This document shows positions 23,205 to 34,719 of a stretch of 64,000 nt of DNA, piece after piece. The notes under the pieces are model-generated. The model was not told where the DNA came from, searched no databases, and saw only the letters and a program-made list of their open reading frames with translations. A program made the position numbers and the translations under genes. Positions within the stretch are counted from its first letter, which is position 1, and each line of letters begins with the position of its first letter. This DNA is from Anthoceros angustus (taxonomy: Eukaryota > Streptophyta > Anthocerotopsida > Anthocerotales > Anthocerotaceae): the NCBI GenBank assembly GCA_010909165.1, contig MU008158.1, positions 2,009,478 to 2,073,477 of the forward strand. Reading direction: 5' to 3'.

Positions 23205-24060
23205 GCAGGGCCGAAGCAGCTCGTGGAATTGCGGGTGATCCAGATCGCGGCGAGGGGCCGCGAGCGCCGCAGAGCCGCGAGCGGATGAGGCCGTGAGCGA
23301 GGCAAGACCGCGAGCACGGGCCGCGGACACGTGCGGCCGCGGGCGCGGGAGCGCGCAGCCGCGGGCGCGCGCGACGGCGCTGCCGCCAGCCGCCGGACGC
23401 GGCGGCCAGGGCCGCGGGGCGGAGCGCGCGCGCAGCGCGCTGGGCGGAGGCGCCGCCCGGCCGCGGGCCGCGCCTGGCGCGGGCGCGCGCCGCGGGCCGC
23501 CGCGGGCGCGCGCGCGGGCAGGCGCCTGGGCCAGCGCGGCGGCGCGCAGCGCTGGCGGCCAGGGCGCCGCGGGCGCTGGCGGCGCGGCGCCCGCAGGGCG
23601 CGCGGCGCGCGCCGCGGGCGCGCGCCGCGGTGGCGGGCGCAGCCGCTGGGCCTGCAGGCGCGCGCCGGCAGCGCGGGCGCGTGCCTGGGCCTGCAGGGCG
23701 CGGGCGCCTGGCCGCGCGGCGCGGGCGCCCGCAGGCCAGCGCGGGCGCGCTGGGCGCGGGCGCGCAGGGCGCGGCGCGCCCGGGCGCGGCGCTGGGGCGG
23801 GCGCCGCAGGCGCCGCAGGGCGCGGGCGCCGCAGGGCCCGCAGGCGCGGGCGCGCGCGGCGCGGGCCGCGGCGCGCAGTGGCGCGGGCGCGGCGGCGCGC
23901 AGGCGCGGGCGCCGCCGCGCGGGTGCGATCGCGGCCGCGGGCGTGGCCGTGGTCAGGCGCGGGCGCGGAGTGGCCGGCGGGTGGCTGCGGCGGGCGCTGG
24001 CGTCGCAAGTGCGCCGCGTGACGGGCGTCGACGGGCGCAGACGTAATGAGCCAACGCCGC
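23205..24060. repeat. extreme GC-rich low-complexity island in copia-2 leader
   Basis: About 850 bp made almost only of G and C, built from permuted words such as GCGGGCGC, GCAGGGCGCG, GGGCGCGCG and GCCGCGGG, lies between the primer-binding site and gag. A and T are rare, so stop codons are absent on both strands over more than 240 codons; the resulting Ala/Arg/Gly/Pro translations are not genes. Edges are gradual: GCCGCGAGC-type repeats at 23,240-23,310 and CGCCGCG words to about 24,060. No such island is known to me in copia leaders. Confidence 0.85.
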
Positions 24061-24213
24061 GGTGAGCGTAAAATTCGCAACGATTCGGATTACTCGAATA
24101 AATAACGCAAATACAGACCGCATTTGATCGCTTTCTTTGACTTTTCTAACAAGGCGAGTTGAGTGTTTAATCAGACGATTTTTGAGTCATGATGTCTTCA
24201 TGCCGAAAACGTC

Positions 24214-24900
24214 ATGTTCAATATCGAGAAGTTAGATGGTACTAACTTCCCGCTCGGAAAGAACAAGTGTATAATGTTCTAGTGCGTAAAAGCGATCAAG
24301 CCCATAAAGTTGTTAGGCGTCAAACCGATAGTATGACTGTGATGAGTGGCGGACTGGATGAGCTTGCTAGATCTACTATCATGCTAACATTGTCAAAAGC
24401 AGTACTTCAATGTGAAAGATAAGACCACGAGTTACGGACGGCGTAAGTGTGACTGTATGAGAAGCAAAGTGCGGCTTCGTGTATTGGTTGAAACAAATGG
24501 TGGACTTGAAGATGAAGGAAGGGACGAGGATGTCCGATCATCCGAATGATTTCAATACCATTTTCAGCGCTCTCATCTCAAGGTATCACGTTCCCAGTTC
24601 GTGAGAGCTATGTTTCTGGTCACATTACGAGAGTTGGGATACCTTTCGCATGCCTCCGAGTAATCGCCTCGCTAGTGGTCTTACCATTGTAAATGTAGTA
24701 GCCTGTTAACCGAGGAGGTGAACAGAAAACATGGAACCTTCCAAAGGTTCCAAAGTGCCCTCATAGTGAGAGGGAGGTCCACCGCGGGGGAAGCAACCGG
24801 ATGTAAGCTTCTCTCGTAGCAAATCTCGTAGTCGTAATAAGAATGTGGAGTGTCACTATTGTCACAAAGGGTCACTTAAAAAGAGAGTGCGAAGTTCAAA
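24214..24900 (+). pseudogene. copia-2 gag with zinc knuckle
   Basis: The start ATG at 24,214 opens FNIEKLDGTNFPL, the standard N-terminal block of copia gag (family form: KFDGTNF..W). Later frames give VDLKMKEGTRMSDH-like text near 24,500-24,540 and TLRELGYL near 24,625. A CCHC knuckle follows at 24,851-24,890 (CHYCHK, GHLK, C across a frame change). At least ten short deletions shift the frame, so no capsid protein could be made. Confidence 0.85.
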
Positions 24901-24959
24901 AGGACCAAGGAAAAGAGAAGAAGCGGACGACAAGAAGGCGACTTGTCACGTTGGAAGAG

Positions 24960-25420
24960 TTAAACTCGTTGAGGACGGAGATGTCCTTATCTCTTCTTAC
25001 TTGAATGCCGCATAATTAATACCGTGGATAGTCATTTATTCCGCAATTGGATAATTGACTCGGTGCATCTTTCCATGTTACTCCGCATAGAGAGTGGTTT
25101 AACACGTATGATGCTACAAGGAAAGGATGCGTTAGGCTTGGAAATAACTATGCATGATCGCAGCGAGGTGATGTGCAACTCAAGTTTGACAACGGATCTT
25201 CATTCATAAGGACGTTAGGCATGTTCAAGTTGACAAAGAGCATGATTAGCGCAGATGCTTGGATGATCGGTTACCACTGGTTTGGGGATCACTCTTGGAA
25301 GATCTCCAAAGGTTCTCTTGTGTTAGCTCGTGGATCAAGTGTGGCACTTTGTACTCACTTCGTGTAAACATCCAAAGATCATGTGATCGTGACAGAGCCC
25401 AAATGTTTCCTTGTGGCATT
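24960..25420 (+). pseudogene. copia-2 protease region
   Basis: NWIIDS at 25,045-25,062 is followed in the next frame by GASFHVTP-like text, the DSGA active site of copia aspartic proteases with one base lost in the Gly codon. Further on, frames give NGSSFI and HVPKLTKSMISADA-like blocks (25,185-25,260) that link protease to the pre-integrase region. Frame-broken. Confidence 0.8.
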
Positions 25421-26370
25421 GCCTAGGACATATGTCTCGAAGGGAATGAAGGTTTTATCTCGCTCGTTATATCCTCGTTAACTTCTCCGATCTCGATGTG
25501 TGAGCACTGCTTATATGGGAAATGACAAAATCATCACATCGAACACGAGGTAAAAGTAGAAGTAAACCTCTTGAGTTGGTTCACGATGTATGTGGACCTA
25601 TGCCTCTGCATCATTAGGCGGTGCCTTATTTTGTCACTTTCATAGATGATTTCTCACGCAAGGTGTGGGTTTATCCTTTGAGGAAAAGGATGAAGTTCGA
25701 CGTTTTAAATTTGTCACCCTTGTAGAGAATCACCGCCACCGATTGAAGTGTCTAAGGAGATAATGGTGGCGAGTATGTTCGAAAGCTTTCGGTCATTCGT
25801 GATTCCAAGGGAATCAAAAGAGAATTGATCGCCAGATACTCCTCCACAAAATGGTGTACGAGGGATGAATGAACCATTCGAGAGGATGTAGTTTGTTGTC
25901 AAACTCGATTGCCTAATGGGTTTTGGGCGTATGTGTTCATCTGCTCATCTTATTAAGATCTCCTAATAAAGTTGATGAGGTGTTCGAGGAGCTATGGTCC
26001 GGAAAGAAACCATCCTACAAGCATCTGCGAGTGTTTCGTGAGGCAGCCATGTTCCAAAAGAGTTTCGGGACAAGTTGGCACCTAAGTCCAAGAAATGTAT
26101 TTTTCTTGGCTATGGTGATTCCGTGAGATGGGATACCGCTTTGTGGGATCCAGAGGCTAGAAAGGTTGTACTAACGACGTGTTCTTCAATGAGAACAAGA
26201 TGCAGGAAGCCTACTCCAACCGTGGAGGTGCGAAGGGTGATCTTCCAAGAAGATGGACATGATCAAGGTGTTGAGTGTGCAGTGAGCATTCCTCCATCGA
26301 GAGATGAACCAAGAGTCGAACAAGCTCCTATAGAGGTGCCTGTAGGGTCGCAGATTACACGACCTCCGGC
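25420..26370 (+). pseudogene. copia-2 integrase
   Basis: The pre-integrase His block (LWHCLGHMSR, about 25,410-25,450) is followed by the first catalytic Asp in LELVHDVCGPM (about 25,570-25,605). The C-terminal blocks SPNKVDEVFEELWSGKKPSY, HLRVF and KCIFLGYGDSV run from 25,960 to 26,130. The region between (25,690-25,900), which should hold the second Asp and the Glu, is damaged. The order matches Tnt1-type integrases. Confidence 0.85.
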
Positions 26371-27420
26371 GGTATGATCCATCTCGGATTATGTTACGCC
26401 GACAGATTGGAACCCTCTTCTTACAAGAGGCTCACAACGAGTAACAAAGAAGTGGGAGAAGGCCATGCGAAATGAATTGCATAAGAACCAAACTTGGGAG
26501 TTGGTTCCGTTTAAGGATAAGAACTACCGCAAATGGGTGTACAAGATGAAGGTCATACCGCTTGATGGCAAACCAAAGTACAAGGCCGATGGTTGCTAAG
26601 GGTTTCAAGCAACAACGTGCATTGACTTTGATGAGATTTTCTCACCGAGTCAAAATGACAACTTTGCGATGTGTTCTTGCTTTGGTTGCGATGATATGGA
26701 ACTTGCAGATGGATGTCAAGACGGCATTCTTGCATGGTGACCTTCAAGAGGACGTCTACATGCAGAACCAAGGTTTTGTTGAGAAGGGCAAAGAGCATCC
26801 GTGTGCGGAGGAAGAGCCTTTATGGTTTGAAACAGCACCCGAGAGTGGTATCACAAGTTCCACTCATTTATGCTTTCTCAAGGCTACAAACGTAGCGATG
26901 AGGATCATTGCCTCTATACGAAGCAAGCTAAGGATCAAAGCTTGCTCATTTTGATCCTCTATGTGGATGATATGCTAATTCGCAAGATCGATGAGATTTC
27001 ATTGAAGTCAAAGTTGAATGCTCACTTTGAAATGAGACTTGGGAGAGGCGAGCCATATACTTGGCATGCGATTCGTGAACATAAGCGCGTCGCTTTATTT
27101 GTCTCATTTTAATACATTAAGGTGCTTCAACGCTTCAACATGGAGAAGGGAAGCCATTGGGTACCCATTGCCTCCATATGTGAAACTTTCAAGCGCGGAT
27201 TGCCCAAGCTCGAGGAGGACAAAGTGAAATGGAGAAGGTCCCATACTCATCACCGTAGGGAGTTTGATGTATGCAATGATTGCTACACGCCCCGACATTG
27301 CCTTTGCGGGGGAGTGGTTAGTGTTTATGTCAAACCCGCAAGAAGCATTGGGAGGCGAAAAAGGAGTTATGAGGTATCCGAATGGTACAAAAGCTTTGTG
27401 CATATGTTTTGGTAGTGAAG
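26370..27420 (+). pseudogene. copia-2 reverse transcriptase
   Basis: Blocks in order: WEKAMRNEL...NQTWELVP-like text (26,455-26,510), [11 protein letters not shown] and [20 protein letters not shown] (26,660-26,770), YGLKQ-like text near 26,825, and the catalytic [10 protein letters not shown] (26,945-26,985). LGM and YAMIATRPDIAFA-type blocks follow (27,060-27,310). The first and second catalytic Asp regions are both readable, but the frame breaks between and inside them. Confidence 0.9.
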
Positions 27421-27890
27421 ATGCATGTGTTGGGGGCACATGTCGATTATGCGGTGGGATATGGACAAAAGGAGGTCCACATCAGTTATGTCTTCACGCA
27501 CGGAGGGGCGTCATGGCGATCTCTTGGTCGTGCATTACGCTATCTACCACGAGGCCGAGTATGTTGCAAAGAATCGAGGCTTGCAAGGAAGCCATATGGC
27601 TTGCTCGTTTAGTGGGAGACTTGGGGATCAAGGTTGAGCCTGTTGCATTGTGATAGCAGTGCTATCCAATTGGCAAAGAATCCGTGTTTCATGCGAAGAC
27701 TAAACATGTGGATGTGAAGTATCACTTCATTCGAGAGGTGTTGGACGACAAGAGGGTACAACTTGTCAAGGTTCACACACCCGAACCGCAGATATTCTTA
27801 CCAAGGGACTCTACAGCAATTTGCACAAGCTCTGGACATCGATGGGCATGAGATAGTCCATTCTCCACGAAGGTAAATTGGCCTTTAAGT
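27420..27890 (+). pseudogene. copia-2 RNase H
   Basis: The frames give VDYAVGYGQK/YAGDMDKRRSTSGYVF-type text (27,440-27,500), LSTTEAEYVA-type text (27,545-27,580), EACKEAIWLARLVGDLGIKV (27,581-27,640), AKNPV, KHVDVKYHFIREVLDDKRVQ (about 27,705-27,765) and DILTKGLYSNLHK (about 27,790). These are the successive blocks of the copia RNase H domain. Short deletions break the frame. The polyprotein ends just before the purine tract. Confidence 0.9.
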
Positions 27891-27897
27891 GGGAGGT
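27884..27897 (+). promoter_or_regulatory. copia-2 polypurine tract
   Basis: AAGTGGGAGGT lies immediately before the 3' LTR (TGTAAGGG at 27,898), where plus-strand priming takes place in LTR retrotransposons. Confidence 0.75.
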
Positions 27898-28151
27898 TGT
27901 AAGGGTATTAAAGCCCAATGTACTTAGACTAATACACTTAGTCTAAGTTAGGTGTCGATTATATCATTAGTTTAGCTTAAGCTAATCACTAGGAAGCTTC
28001 TTGTGCTCCTTCCTAGGAGCTTCTTGTGGAGCTTCCTAGGAGCCCTATTGGAGGGTATAAATACCTCCAAGCCTCATCTCAAAGTGAGAGAGCTACTCTT
28101 GCCTCCTCCTCTCTCCTCCTTCCACCAAAGATGTCGCCCCACGATCCTTCA
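27898..28151 (+). repeat. copia-2 3' LTR
   Basis: It matches 22,914-23,155 and is 12 bp longer because it keeps several short segments missing from the 5' copy, including TATAAATA at 28,056-28,063. The paired words CTTCCTAGGAGCTTCTTGTG and GAGCTTCCTAGGAG form short internal repeats in both LTRs. Confidence 0.93.
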
Positions 28152-28279
28152 AAACCACTCTCTTCATCGGGAACATAATTGGTAATGTAACGGGGGCCTT
28201 CTTCTACTGCAACATACGATTGCAAAGCTAACTACCGTGGTATGGTTTCCAAGCCAAAGTGGGTGTAATAAGGGGCGGT

Positions 28280-28644
28280 CATGGCAATGCAGCGGTAGAA
28301 AGAGGTAGATAAGAACTGAGTGTGATGGTGTGCTGTGTGTGTGGTGGCATGATGAGTGGCATGGGTATGGAAATAGGATGGTGTCGTGGTTATGTGGACC
28401 ATACAAGCGTAATCACAAGCGCAATTACGGCTCGGCGGCGAAGATCTCCCATGTGCGGGTGTGATCACGGCGCTTGAATTCGGGCCGAATTAAGATCGGC
28501 GGTAGGCTACAAAGTGAATCCGTCATTGAGGCGGATTGTTGATGTCCGATTCAATAGAACATGATGCATCCCAAGCATTTTTTAGCACCTTGTGATGCTT
28601 CACCGTGTGTGTGCAGGACAACCATCCCAAGTCAAGAATTTTGC
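28280..28644 (+). repeat. gypsy LTR-like repeat, copy A
   Basis: From CATGGCAATGCAGCGG to AAGAATTTTGCA this copy matches 36,665-37,051 and 37,951-38,327, including GGTGGCATGATGAGTGGCAT and CGGATTGTTGATG. It stands left of gag, as a 5' LTR should. No primer-binding site of the initiator-methionine type follows; the next bases are CATCAACAATCCGG. Confidence 0.7.
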
Positions 28645-28779
28645 ACATCAACAATCCGGTGAAGCGGTTAGCCACTCGAAGGGTCCGAGAGGGGCCCGAG
28701 ATTCGACGGAAGACGGAGAAGAGGAAGTCAATCGGTGACCCCAAGCCGGTGAACATACGATAAGTCCATGGTATCGCCG

Positions 28780-30010
28780 AAAACACCTTGGATTATTCAC
28801 GCTTTATGCGTGCGATCCATTCGTGGAGTGGGCCGATGGTGGAGCCGGAAGTATGATTTTGGCAACGCTCGGAGTGAGGTGATTGTCGGGCATGGCGGAT
28901 GGACGGGAAGGAACCCGACACCAACTTTGACTAATGCCTTACATAGTCTCGGGGGAGGGATTGATAGTGATGGTGTTACTACGTGGTGGATTTAACGAAA
29001 GCACACCGACAACGGCTTACAATCCGGGCATGCCTTCTCCGTAGGACAAGTGGTCGCTTTGAGGAGTCACACTATCGATCCATTGACTTTGAAGAAAATC
29101 GTGGTGGCGCCGGGATGGATTATGAACCGCCAAAAATGATGTGTTCACAGACACGGTAGTATGTCTCTTGCTGACTTTGAAGAGAAGTTCGGATGGGCGA
29201 TTGATGAGATGGTGCTCAAATACAAGTCCGAGTTCACACCGGAGATGGCACTCGGAAAGATGAGCACGCTTTCTAGGGTGAAGCTTTAACTGCTATCGTG
29301 ATCGCAAAGAAAAGATACCGCAGATGCACACATGTCGCGCGAATGAAGGCAAGGAAAGGCTCCAAGGTCGATGATGAAGAACCAGGATCATCGGGTTCAT
29401 CGCAATCCGAGGTCATCACTTATTTGGTGGACGAGATGTTCGTCAAGTTTGGTGAGATGTTCCCAGATCTTCCATTGAGAAAATCCAAGAGTTGTCAAAG
29501 TTTGTGATCGAATGAGCCTCTAAGATCCGTGATATCTACGGTTGAGGCGGTGAAAGACACCAAGGTGAAGACCATGAGGAGGCAACAAGAATATACATTG
29601 CACAGAAGACAGAGGAGGGTGATCGCCAACTTTCTCGCATATGCTACATGGATTATGAGTTGGAGCAGCGTAGATGGCCGAAAGAGTTATGAAGGAGATG
29701 TCACCAATGCTCGGGAGGAGCACAATGTGATCGAGGTCACACGACAACATTGAAGCGGAAGTCACATTATCGCGAGCAGTGTGAACGCCAACGCAGAGAG
29801 TCGCCATCAAAGGATCAAGTGGCTCATAGCTACCGTAAGCTTCAAGACATCCATAAAGTGTTTGTGCAAGGGGCCGCATAAGGCGTATGAATGTGAGCAT
29901 CGTGTTGGTGGGTCAAAGGAGAAAGAGGCGTGCAGGGCATGTGGTAAAACCGGACATACGGCTTCTGGCAAGCCCATCCCGAACTCAAACCCAAGGGCCT
30001 AGGAGACCGA
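28780..30010 (+). pseudogene. gypsy gag with zinc-knuckle region
   Basis: Plus-strand stretches include WIIHALCVRSIRGVGRWWSR (about 28,790-28,850), MSLADFEEKFGWAIDEMVLK (29,161 onward) and VDEMFVKFGEMFPDLPLRKS (29,430-29,490). A Cys/His-rich segment at 29,855-29,975 reads CLCKGPHKAYEC and CRACGKTGHTASG, that is one degraded and one nearly complete CCHC knuckle whose last Cys is replaced. The knuckles place it as nucleocapsid; the capsid part is assigned only by position. Confidence 0.7.
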
Positions 30011-30289
30011 GCAATGGACAAGCGAATCGCGAGCTACACTCGGAAAGTTAATCGCTTAGTGAGGTGCAGCCGCAAGAGCGCTGAGCGTGAGCATAAACAA
30101 GGACTCCGGAAACCTATGACTGGACGAAGATGTGTTTGCGTTGATGACGGAAAGGTCAAGGCACCAAAGTGGGAAGCATTGATTTCGGCAAGGGTGTAAA
30201 AGTGAAGGCCGATGGGGATAGGAATCGTTGAGAATGCCCAAGTCAGATCCAGACGAGGACGACGCCACACATCGAGATGAGGTTGTTCC

Positions 30290-30900
30290 TGCAGATTCAT
30301 TGGAAAAAGCCATGGATGTACCGGTAAGTTTGCGGGACACGGGATCGGACACAACCGCTCAAGCAAGCAATGCGGGCATGGATTAAGAAGGAAGCCACCG
30401 AGTTGAACATGGTGTCCGGGCTTGTCACCACGTGGTGATCACCTAAAGCCGCTAGGGAAAGGTGGAATAGCGTTAGTGAAGAATCGCAACGAGAAGTCAC
30501 CGCCAATGGCTTTGCACCGGAGTGTGTTAGTAGACAGTGCCGATCCGGTGTTGCTTGGGGCAGGTGCAAGAAGCAATCGAATGGAGACAAGCGGGGTGTG
30601 AGGTACGGATCACCACATCCGCAGCACCAAAGAATGTGTGATGGGGATGACTCGCGATCCGATTCGGATAGAGTATGAACAGCAGATGCGTGTGGTGGAA
30701 GTACATTGTTTGGTTTCGATGCACGAAACTATGATGTGTTATTGGGTGCGATGCTACGACGGCCAGAATGGGGTGGATCCGTGCACTCTGGCGTTTATAG
30801 GCCAAAGTGGCGGATGGAGATTTCACACATGTCAATTCCTCCGGACATGAGGAGGCATGGTGAAAGATCAAGAAGTATGTGGCTCACGGCGGCATGAAAG
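30290..30900 (+). pseudogene. gypsy aspartic protease
   Basis: RDTGSDTTAQASN at 30,332-30,370 is the DTGS active-site block of a retropepsin. About 110 codons downstream, in another frame, FDARNYDVLLGAMLRRPEWG (30,712-30,772) matches the YDVLLG/ILG flap-to-C-terminal block of gypsy proteases. The spacing fits one protease domain. Frameshifts lie between the two blocks. Confidence 0.8.
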
Positions 30901-31099
30901 TGTTCACCGAGGGAGGTGTGGGAAGAGACAAGACTGCACGACACGAGGTGTCGAAGAAAGCACACATCGAATGATGTGCGCGTGAGTCAGACTCCCACCC
31001 GTAGAGGAGGCTTTGGAAAGAGAGCGATTCGGCGAGCGGATGCAAATATGGCGAATCACCGCAATTGTCCGGAAGAAGCCCGCCATGAAAATAGGAAAC

Positions 31100-33100
31100 T
31101 GGGGTTACAAATCGATAACCAAGTGATTCGGTGGCGAGTGCAACAGGGCATCCATCTCATGGAGTTGTGTTCGGATTAGTAGTGGATGGAGTGTGCTGCG
31201 ATGGGGATTCGTAAAGTATACGTGTAGAAATTGATGAGAAGACTCGGCGGGCCAAATCCGGGATTATCGGCTACAAAAATGCATCCGAGCTTCGAGTGTG
31301 GAAGCCATAAGAGGGTGCGACCAAAGCCACGATGTGATGCTGGTGGGAAAAGCACGCTGTGCAATGAGATGCCCGGTTGACATGATGATTGCGGTGGATG
31401 GGAGTGCAAGACCTTTTCCAAGGCCGGACGTGGTCAAGGCAACGGAGTGCATCGGGCGGGGAAGTGATACGGATCGAGAGAAGTGCAGCGATGCAATCCG
31501 GCATGTTGGTACGGAGAATGTTTGAGCTTTGACAAACGGGTCATGTGAGAGAAAAATTATGAAAAGGTCGAGTCGGGCGAGGAGTTCATCATTGACGGTG
31601 CAAACAGGTCGATGCTCATCGCCTCCGCAGCTCGAAACATTGCAGTGTGGAAACACTCAGCAAAGATCAGTTTAACCACACCAACTAAGCGGAACTGGAT
31701 GGGATCCTTGAGGAGGCGGATCGCAGTGAGCGTGGATGGATAGGTTGCCACACTATCCTCACAATATTGTGGGAGAACCCAGAGAGCTTGGCCCACAGGT
31801 CAAGACGGCTCACCATATGCCTTTCGCCGAGGTGGTGCGGGCATGGTATTGAACATGAATGGTGAGGAGATGGGGAACCCACGATTGTAGAGAACGAGCG
31901 ATGGGTTTTGACGATGGCGCACCTATACGCGAGGTGTGTCAAGCTTTCGATGCAAACCTGGGACAAGCATTTGACGACTGTGTTCAATGGTTGGTGAGTG
32001 TGGAATAGCCACACAAATGCAAGTCGATAGACAGGGAAGGTCGTGCATGATGATGGGTGACGGGAAGAGTTACAAATCAGACAAGTACCCAAATCTGAAT
32101 AGTGCGAAGTATCATCGCGAGTGGAAAGCACGAGTGGGCATTCAACTCATGTATGGCAAATATGTGAGGACTTGAATATCGAGGATCAATGCAGGATCCG
32201 GAGATCTTTGGAGAAGAATCGGGTACCTTCGCTCACCGGCAAGAGCGGGACGTTATGAGCGCATCAAGTTCAAAATCATCACTACTACCAATGAGCCGGC
32301 TCAAGAACAAGTTGAGCCCAGCAGAGTGGGACATTGTGGATAAACGGTGTAGGGAACTTGCACTGGATTAATTCGGAAATCAAGTTCAAAGATGTCTGCT
32401 ACCACGGTCCTTCCGCTAAAGAAGACAAACGGCGAATGGAAGGACGGATGTGTGGAGATTATCGACGAATGAGGTAACGCCTATGGAGCGATATCCCATG
32501 CCTACCCTGATGAAATCTTTGACGCGATTGGGCCAAGTATTTTCTGACGGATTTCGCTCGATTCAATCAAATTGTCATCAAGAAGAAGACAAGTGTAAAA
32601 CGGCTTTCGGGGCAAAGAAGTTTGTGGGAATGGGAGATGCCTTTTGGGCTGAAAACGCTTCCATCTACTTTGAGGGTGGCGACTTGGAGTTGCAAGGATT
32701 ACCATTCGTGAGGTGTTACATTGATGACATGGTGTTAGCGCCTGAGGAACACATTCAACACCGAAACGTTGCCGCAGAGATCGCCTGTCAAGGCACATCC
32801 AAAGAAGTGTAAGTTTGCTTACAAGGAGATAGAATACTCACAAGATTGTGCCAGAGGCGTCCGCTGGCGAAGGTGCATCAATCTTATGCCAAGACCAAGG
32901 GACGAGCTGCGTTGAGAGCATTCTTGGGACTCGTCAACTATTATCGCCGATTCATCGAACATGAGCGACTTGCAAGGTATTGTATGATCCGATGAAAAAG
33001 GGGCACAGGCTGGGAGCAAAAAACATGAACATGCTTGGCGGAGTTAAAGGATCAATTAAAGGCCCATGCTCAAACGCGGCTGATTTTGAAAAACCGTTCA
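31100..33100 (+). pseudogene. gypsy reverse transcriptase
   Basis: Recognisable blocks are MCGDYRRM (32,449-32,472), RYPMPT (32,484-32,502), FNQIVIK-type text (about 32,560), PFGLKNASIYF (about 32,640-32,675), FVRCYIDDMVLA with the catalytic YIDD (32,706-32,740), AHPKKCKFAYKEIEY (32,791-32,835) and RAFLGLVNYYRRFIEH (about 32,915-32,962). This is the standard gypsy RT series, ending in the LG..NYYR.FI thumb motif. The sequence before 32,390 (31,100-32,390) is less clear and may be the protease-RT spacer. Confidence 0.88.
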
Positions 33101-33440
33101 CTCAGATACCGACCGGAGTGCAATCGGAATCGAGCCGACTTGCAGTGGATCGGGAAGGAAAAGAAAGAGTGATTGATGCGTAGCAGTAGGTAACAATTGC
33201 GGAAGCCAATTATTCGTCGTATGAGGGTGAATGTTTGGGCGTGTGGGCGCTTCTACATTTAATTTATTTGTTCGGCAGAGCTTCCAACTCGAATCGATCA
33301 CCAGCCGCTGTAATCGTTAATGACGAACATGAAGTTGAGTGGCAAGCTCGCAAGGTGGGCGTCAGCCGAATATGATATGCACATAGTGCACGGCAAAGTA
33401 CATCACAATGCGGATGGACTTAGGGAACCCAAGATTGATG
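33100..33440 (+). pseudogene. gypsy RNase H
   Basis: The frames read ADFEKPFTQI (33,080-33,110), ADLQWIGKEKKE or GKERVI (33,140-33,175), TIAEANYSSYEGECLGVWAL (33,195-33,255), RIDHQP (about 33,292-33,310), GKLARWASAEYD (33,342-33,378) and MHIVHGK (about 33,379-33,400). These are the blocks of the gypsy RNase H up to the connection with the integrase. The catalytic Glu of the YSSYEGE block is present. Confidence 0.85.
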
Positions 33441-33719
33441 ACAAAGATGGACTGCGCGCGGGCAGATTTTGATCATGCTCATGCCAAGCATGTATATGGC
33501 TCTCATGGCCACAAGTCGTGAAGGAAGAAAACAACTCAATGAGGGAGGACGAGACATATGGAAATATGGGCATGCTATTCGCTATTGAAGGAAGGGAAGT
33601 AAGTTGGACTAGATGCCGCATTCAAAAGCTGCGACGGGTCATGAGGTATACCGGAGGGATGGCAAATTGTTAGTGATGATCGTGGAGTGTAAAATGGTCC
33701 CTCCCATAGAGGAACGGAA

Positions 33720-34480
33720 CAGATAGTGAGTAAAGTGCACAAGACACTTGGGCACTTTGTAAAAAAGGACGCATCATATGTCAAGAGTGCCTATTTTTGG
33801 TCCGGAATGTACTCACCGAGCGAGTGGTGTCGAGATGTGCTTGTGATGCAAAGCAAGGTTCAACCAGGATGTGGTGTTGCATTGCCGCCTATTCGGTCAT
33901 TTTCTTTCGATGGTCCGTTGACCTCATGCCGAGCTACCATTGACCAAGCAAGGCAACAAGCATTGTATGCTCATGATAGAACACTTCTCAAGTGGGTGGA
34001 ATTGGCATTCCTTCCACCGAACTTCCCACCACAAGACGAGCTTTCTAAGGCGTTTTGAGCGATATGGAAGCATGCGGAGGTGCCGGCGATCAAGGAAACG
34101 AAGAGGAGAGTTCCAAGCGTTGTTGGATCGGAGTTTGATAGATCACGCACGCCACGGATCATCCTCGTGCGATGGTTTAGCGTAAAGGCCGGTGCAAACT
34201 TTCAAGGATTCACTTCGCACGCAAAATCGAGCCTAATTGTTGGGATGAGTTGCTACTACGCTGCCGGCTGGGATCGCTGTGCAGCAGGCAACTTCACCTT
34301 ACATCATGTTTGGTGAATGTCGCCCAACATAGTGGCGACATATTCCAAACCGTGGACACACAGATGTGGATGAGTGTTGCTCGAGTTACGAAACCGGGCC
34401 AAGTTGTTACAACGAGTGATACCCATGGCGATGGACAATCCGCCATCGCACGAGATCAATTGAGGTATGCATTCACACGA
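33720..34480 (+). pseudogene. gypsy integrase
   Basis: VHKTLGHFVKK and SYVKSAYFWSGMY (33,735-33,812) form the H-H part of the zinc domain, followed by WCRDVLV and C...C text. Core-domain text follows: DGPLT..., KQGNKHCMLMIEHF (33,945-33,985), GEFQALLDRSLIDHAR (34,110-34,160) and SSSCDGLA(E) (34,165-34,185), where gypsy integrases carry the H.QTDGQ.E motif. PNIVATYSKPW-like text at 34,320-34,355 matches the C-terminal region. Frames change repeatedly; the enzyme is not intact. Confidence 0.82.
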
Positions 34481-34719
34481 GGAGGATCATGGAAGCCAAA
34501 GAAAGTTCGGTGGGTGATTTCGTGTATCTTCAACATCGCCCTTCCGCACTTTGGACGTAAACACGGACGGTTGATTTTGAGAGTGGTGAACGCGTTGGTG
34601 AGCAAGGGGTCATCGAGTTGGAAGGGGCAAGATGGGCGCCGATGCAAGGAGCACATGCGACATCCGCCCTGCCACTTGCCGAATCTTGATACGCATACAA
34701 CCACAAGCATGGAAGCCAC

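Larger units (their letters stand above)
22914..28151 (+). mobile_element. copia-2: 5.2-kb Ty1/copia element inside CACTA-1
   Basis: Two near-identical LTRs (22,914-23,155 and 27,898-28,151) flank a polyprotein in the order gag, zinc knuckle, protease, integrase, RT, RNase H. A primer-binding site resembling the initiator-methionine tRNA type and a purine tract sit at the expected places. The left flank AAAAC (22,909-22,913) matches the right flank (28,151-28,155 if the last LTR base is shared), a likely 4-5 bp target duplication. The polyprotein is broken by many short deletions. It is a Tnt1-like, plus-strand copy, not the same family as copia-1. Confidence 0.93.

Noticed and set aside
23199-24080. 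Open stretches of more than 240 codons on both strands of the GC island, rich in Ala, Arg, Gly and Pro
   Set aside because: They exist because A/T-containing stop codons are nearly absent; composition is low-complexity, with no motif, and both strands are equally open.
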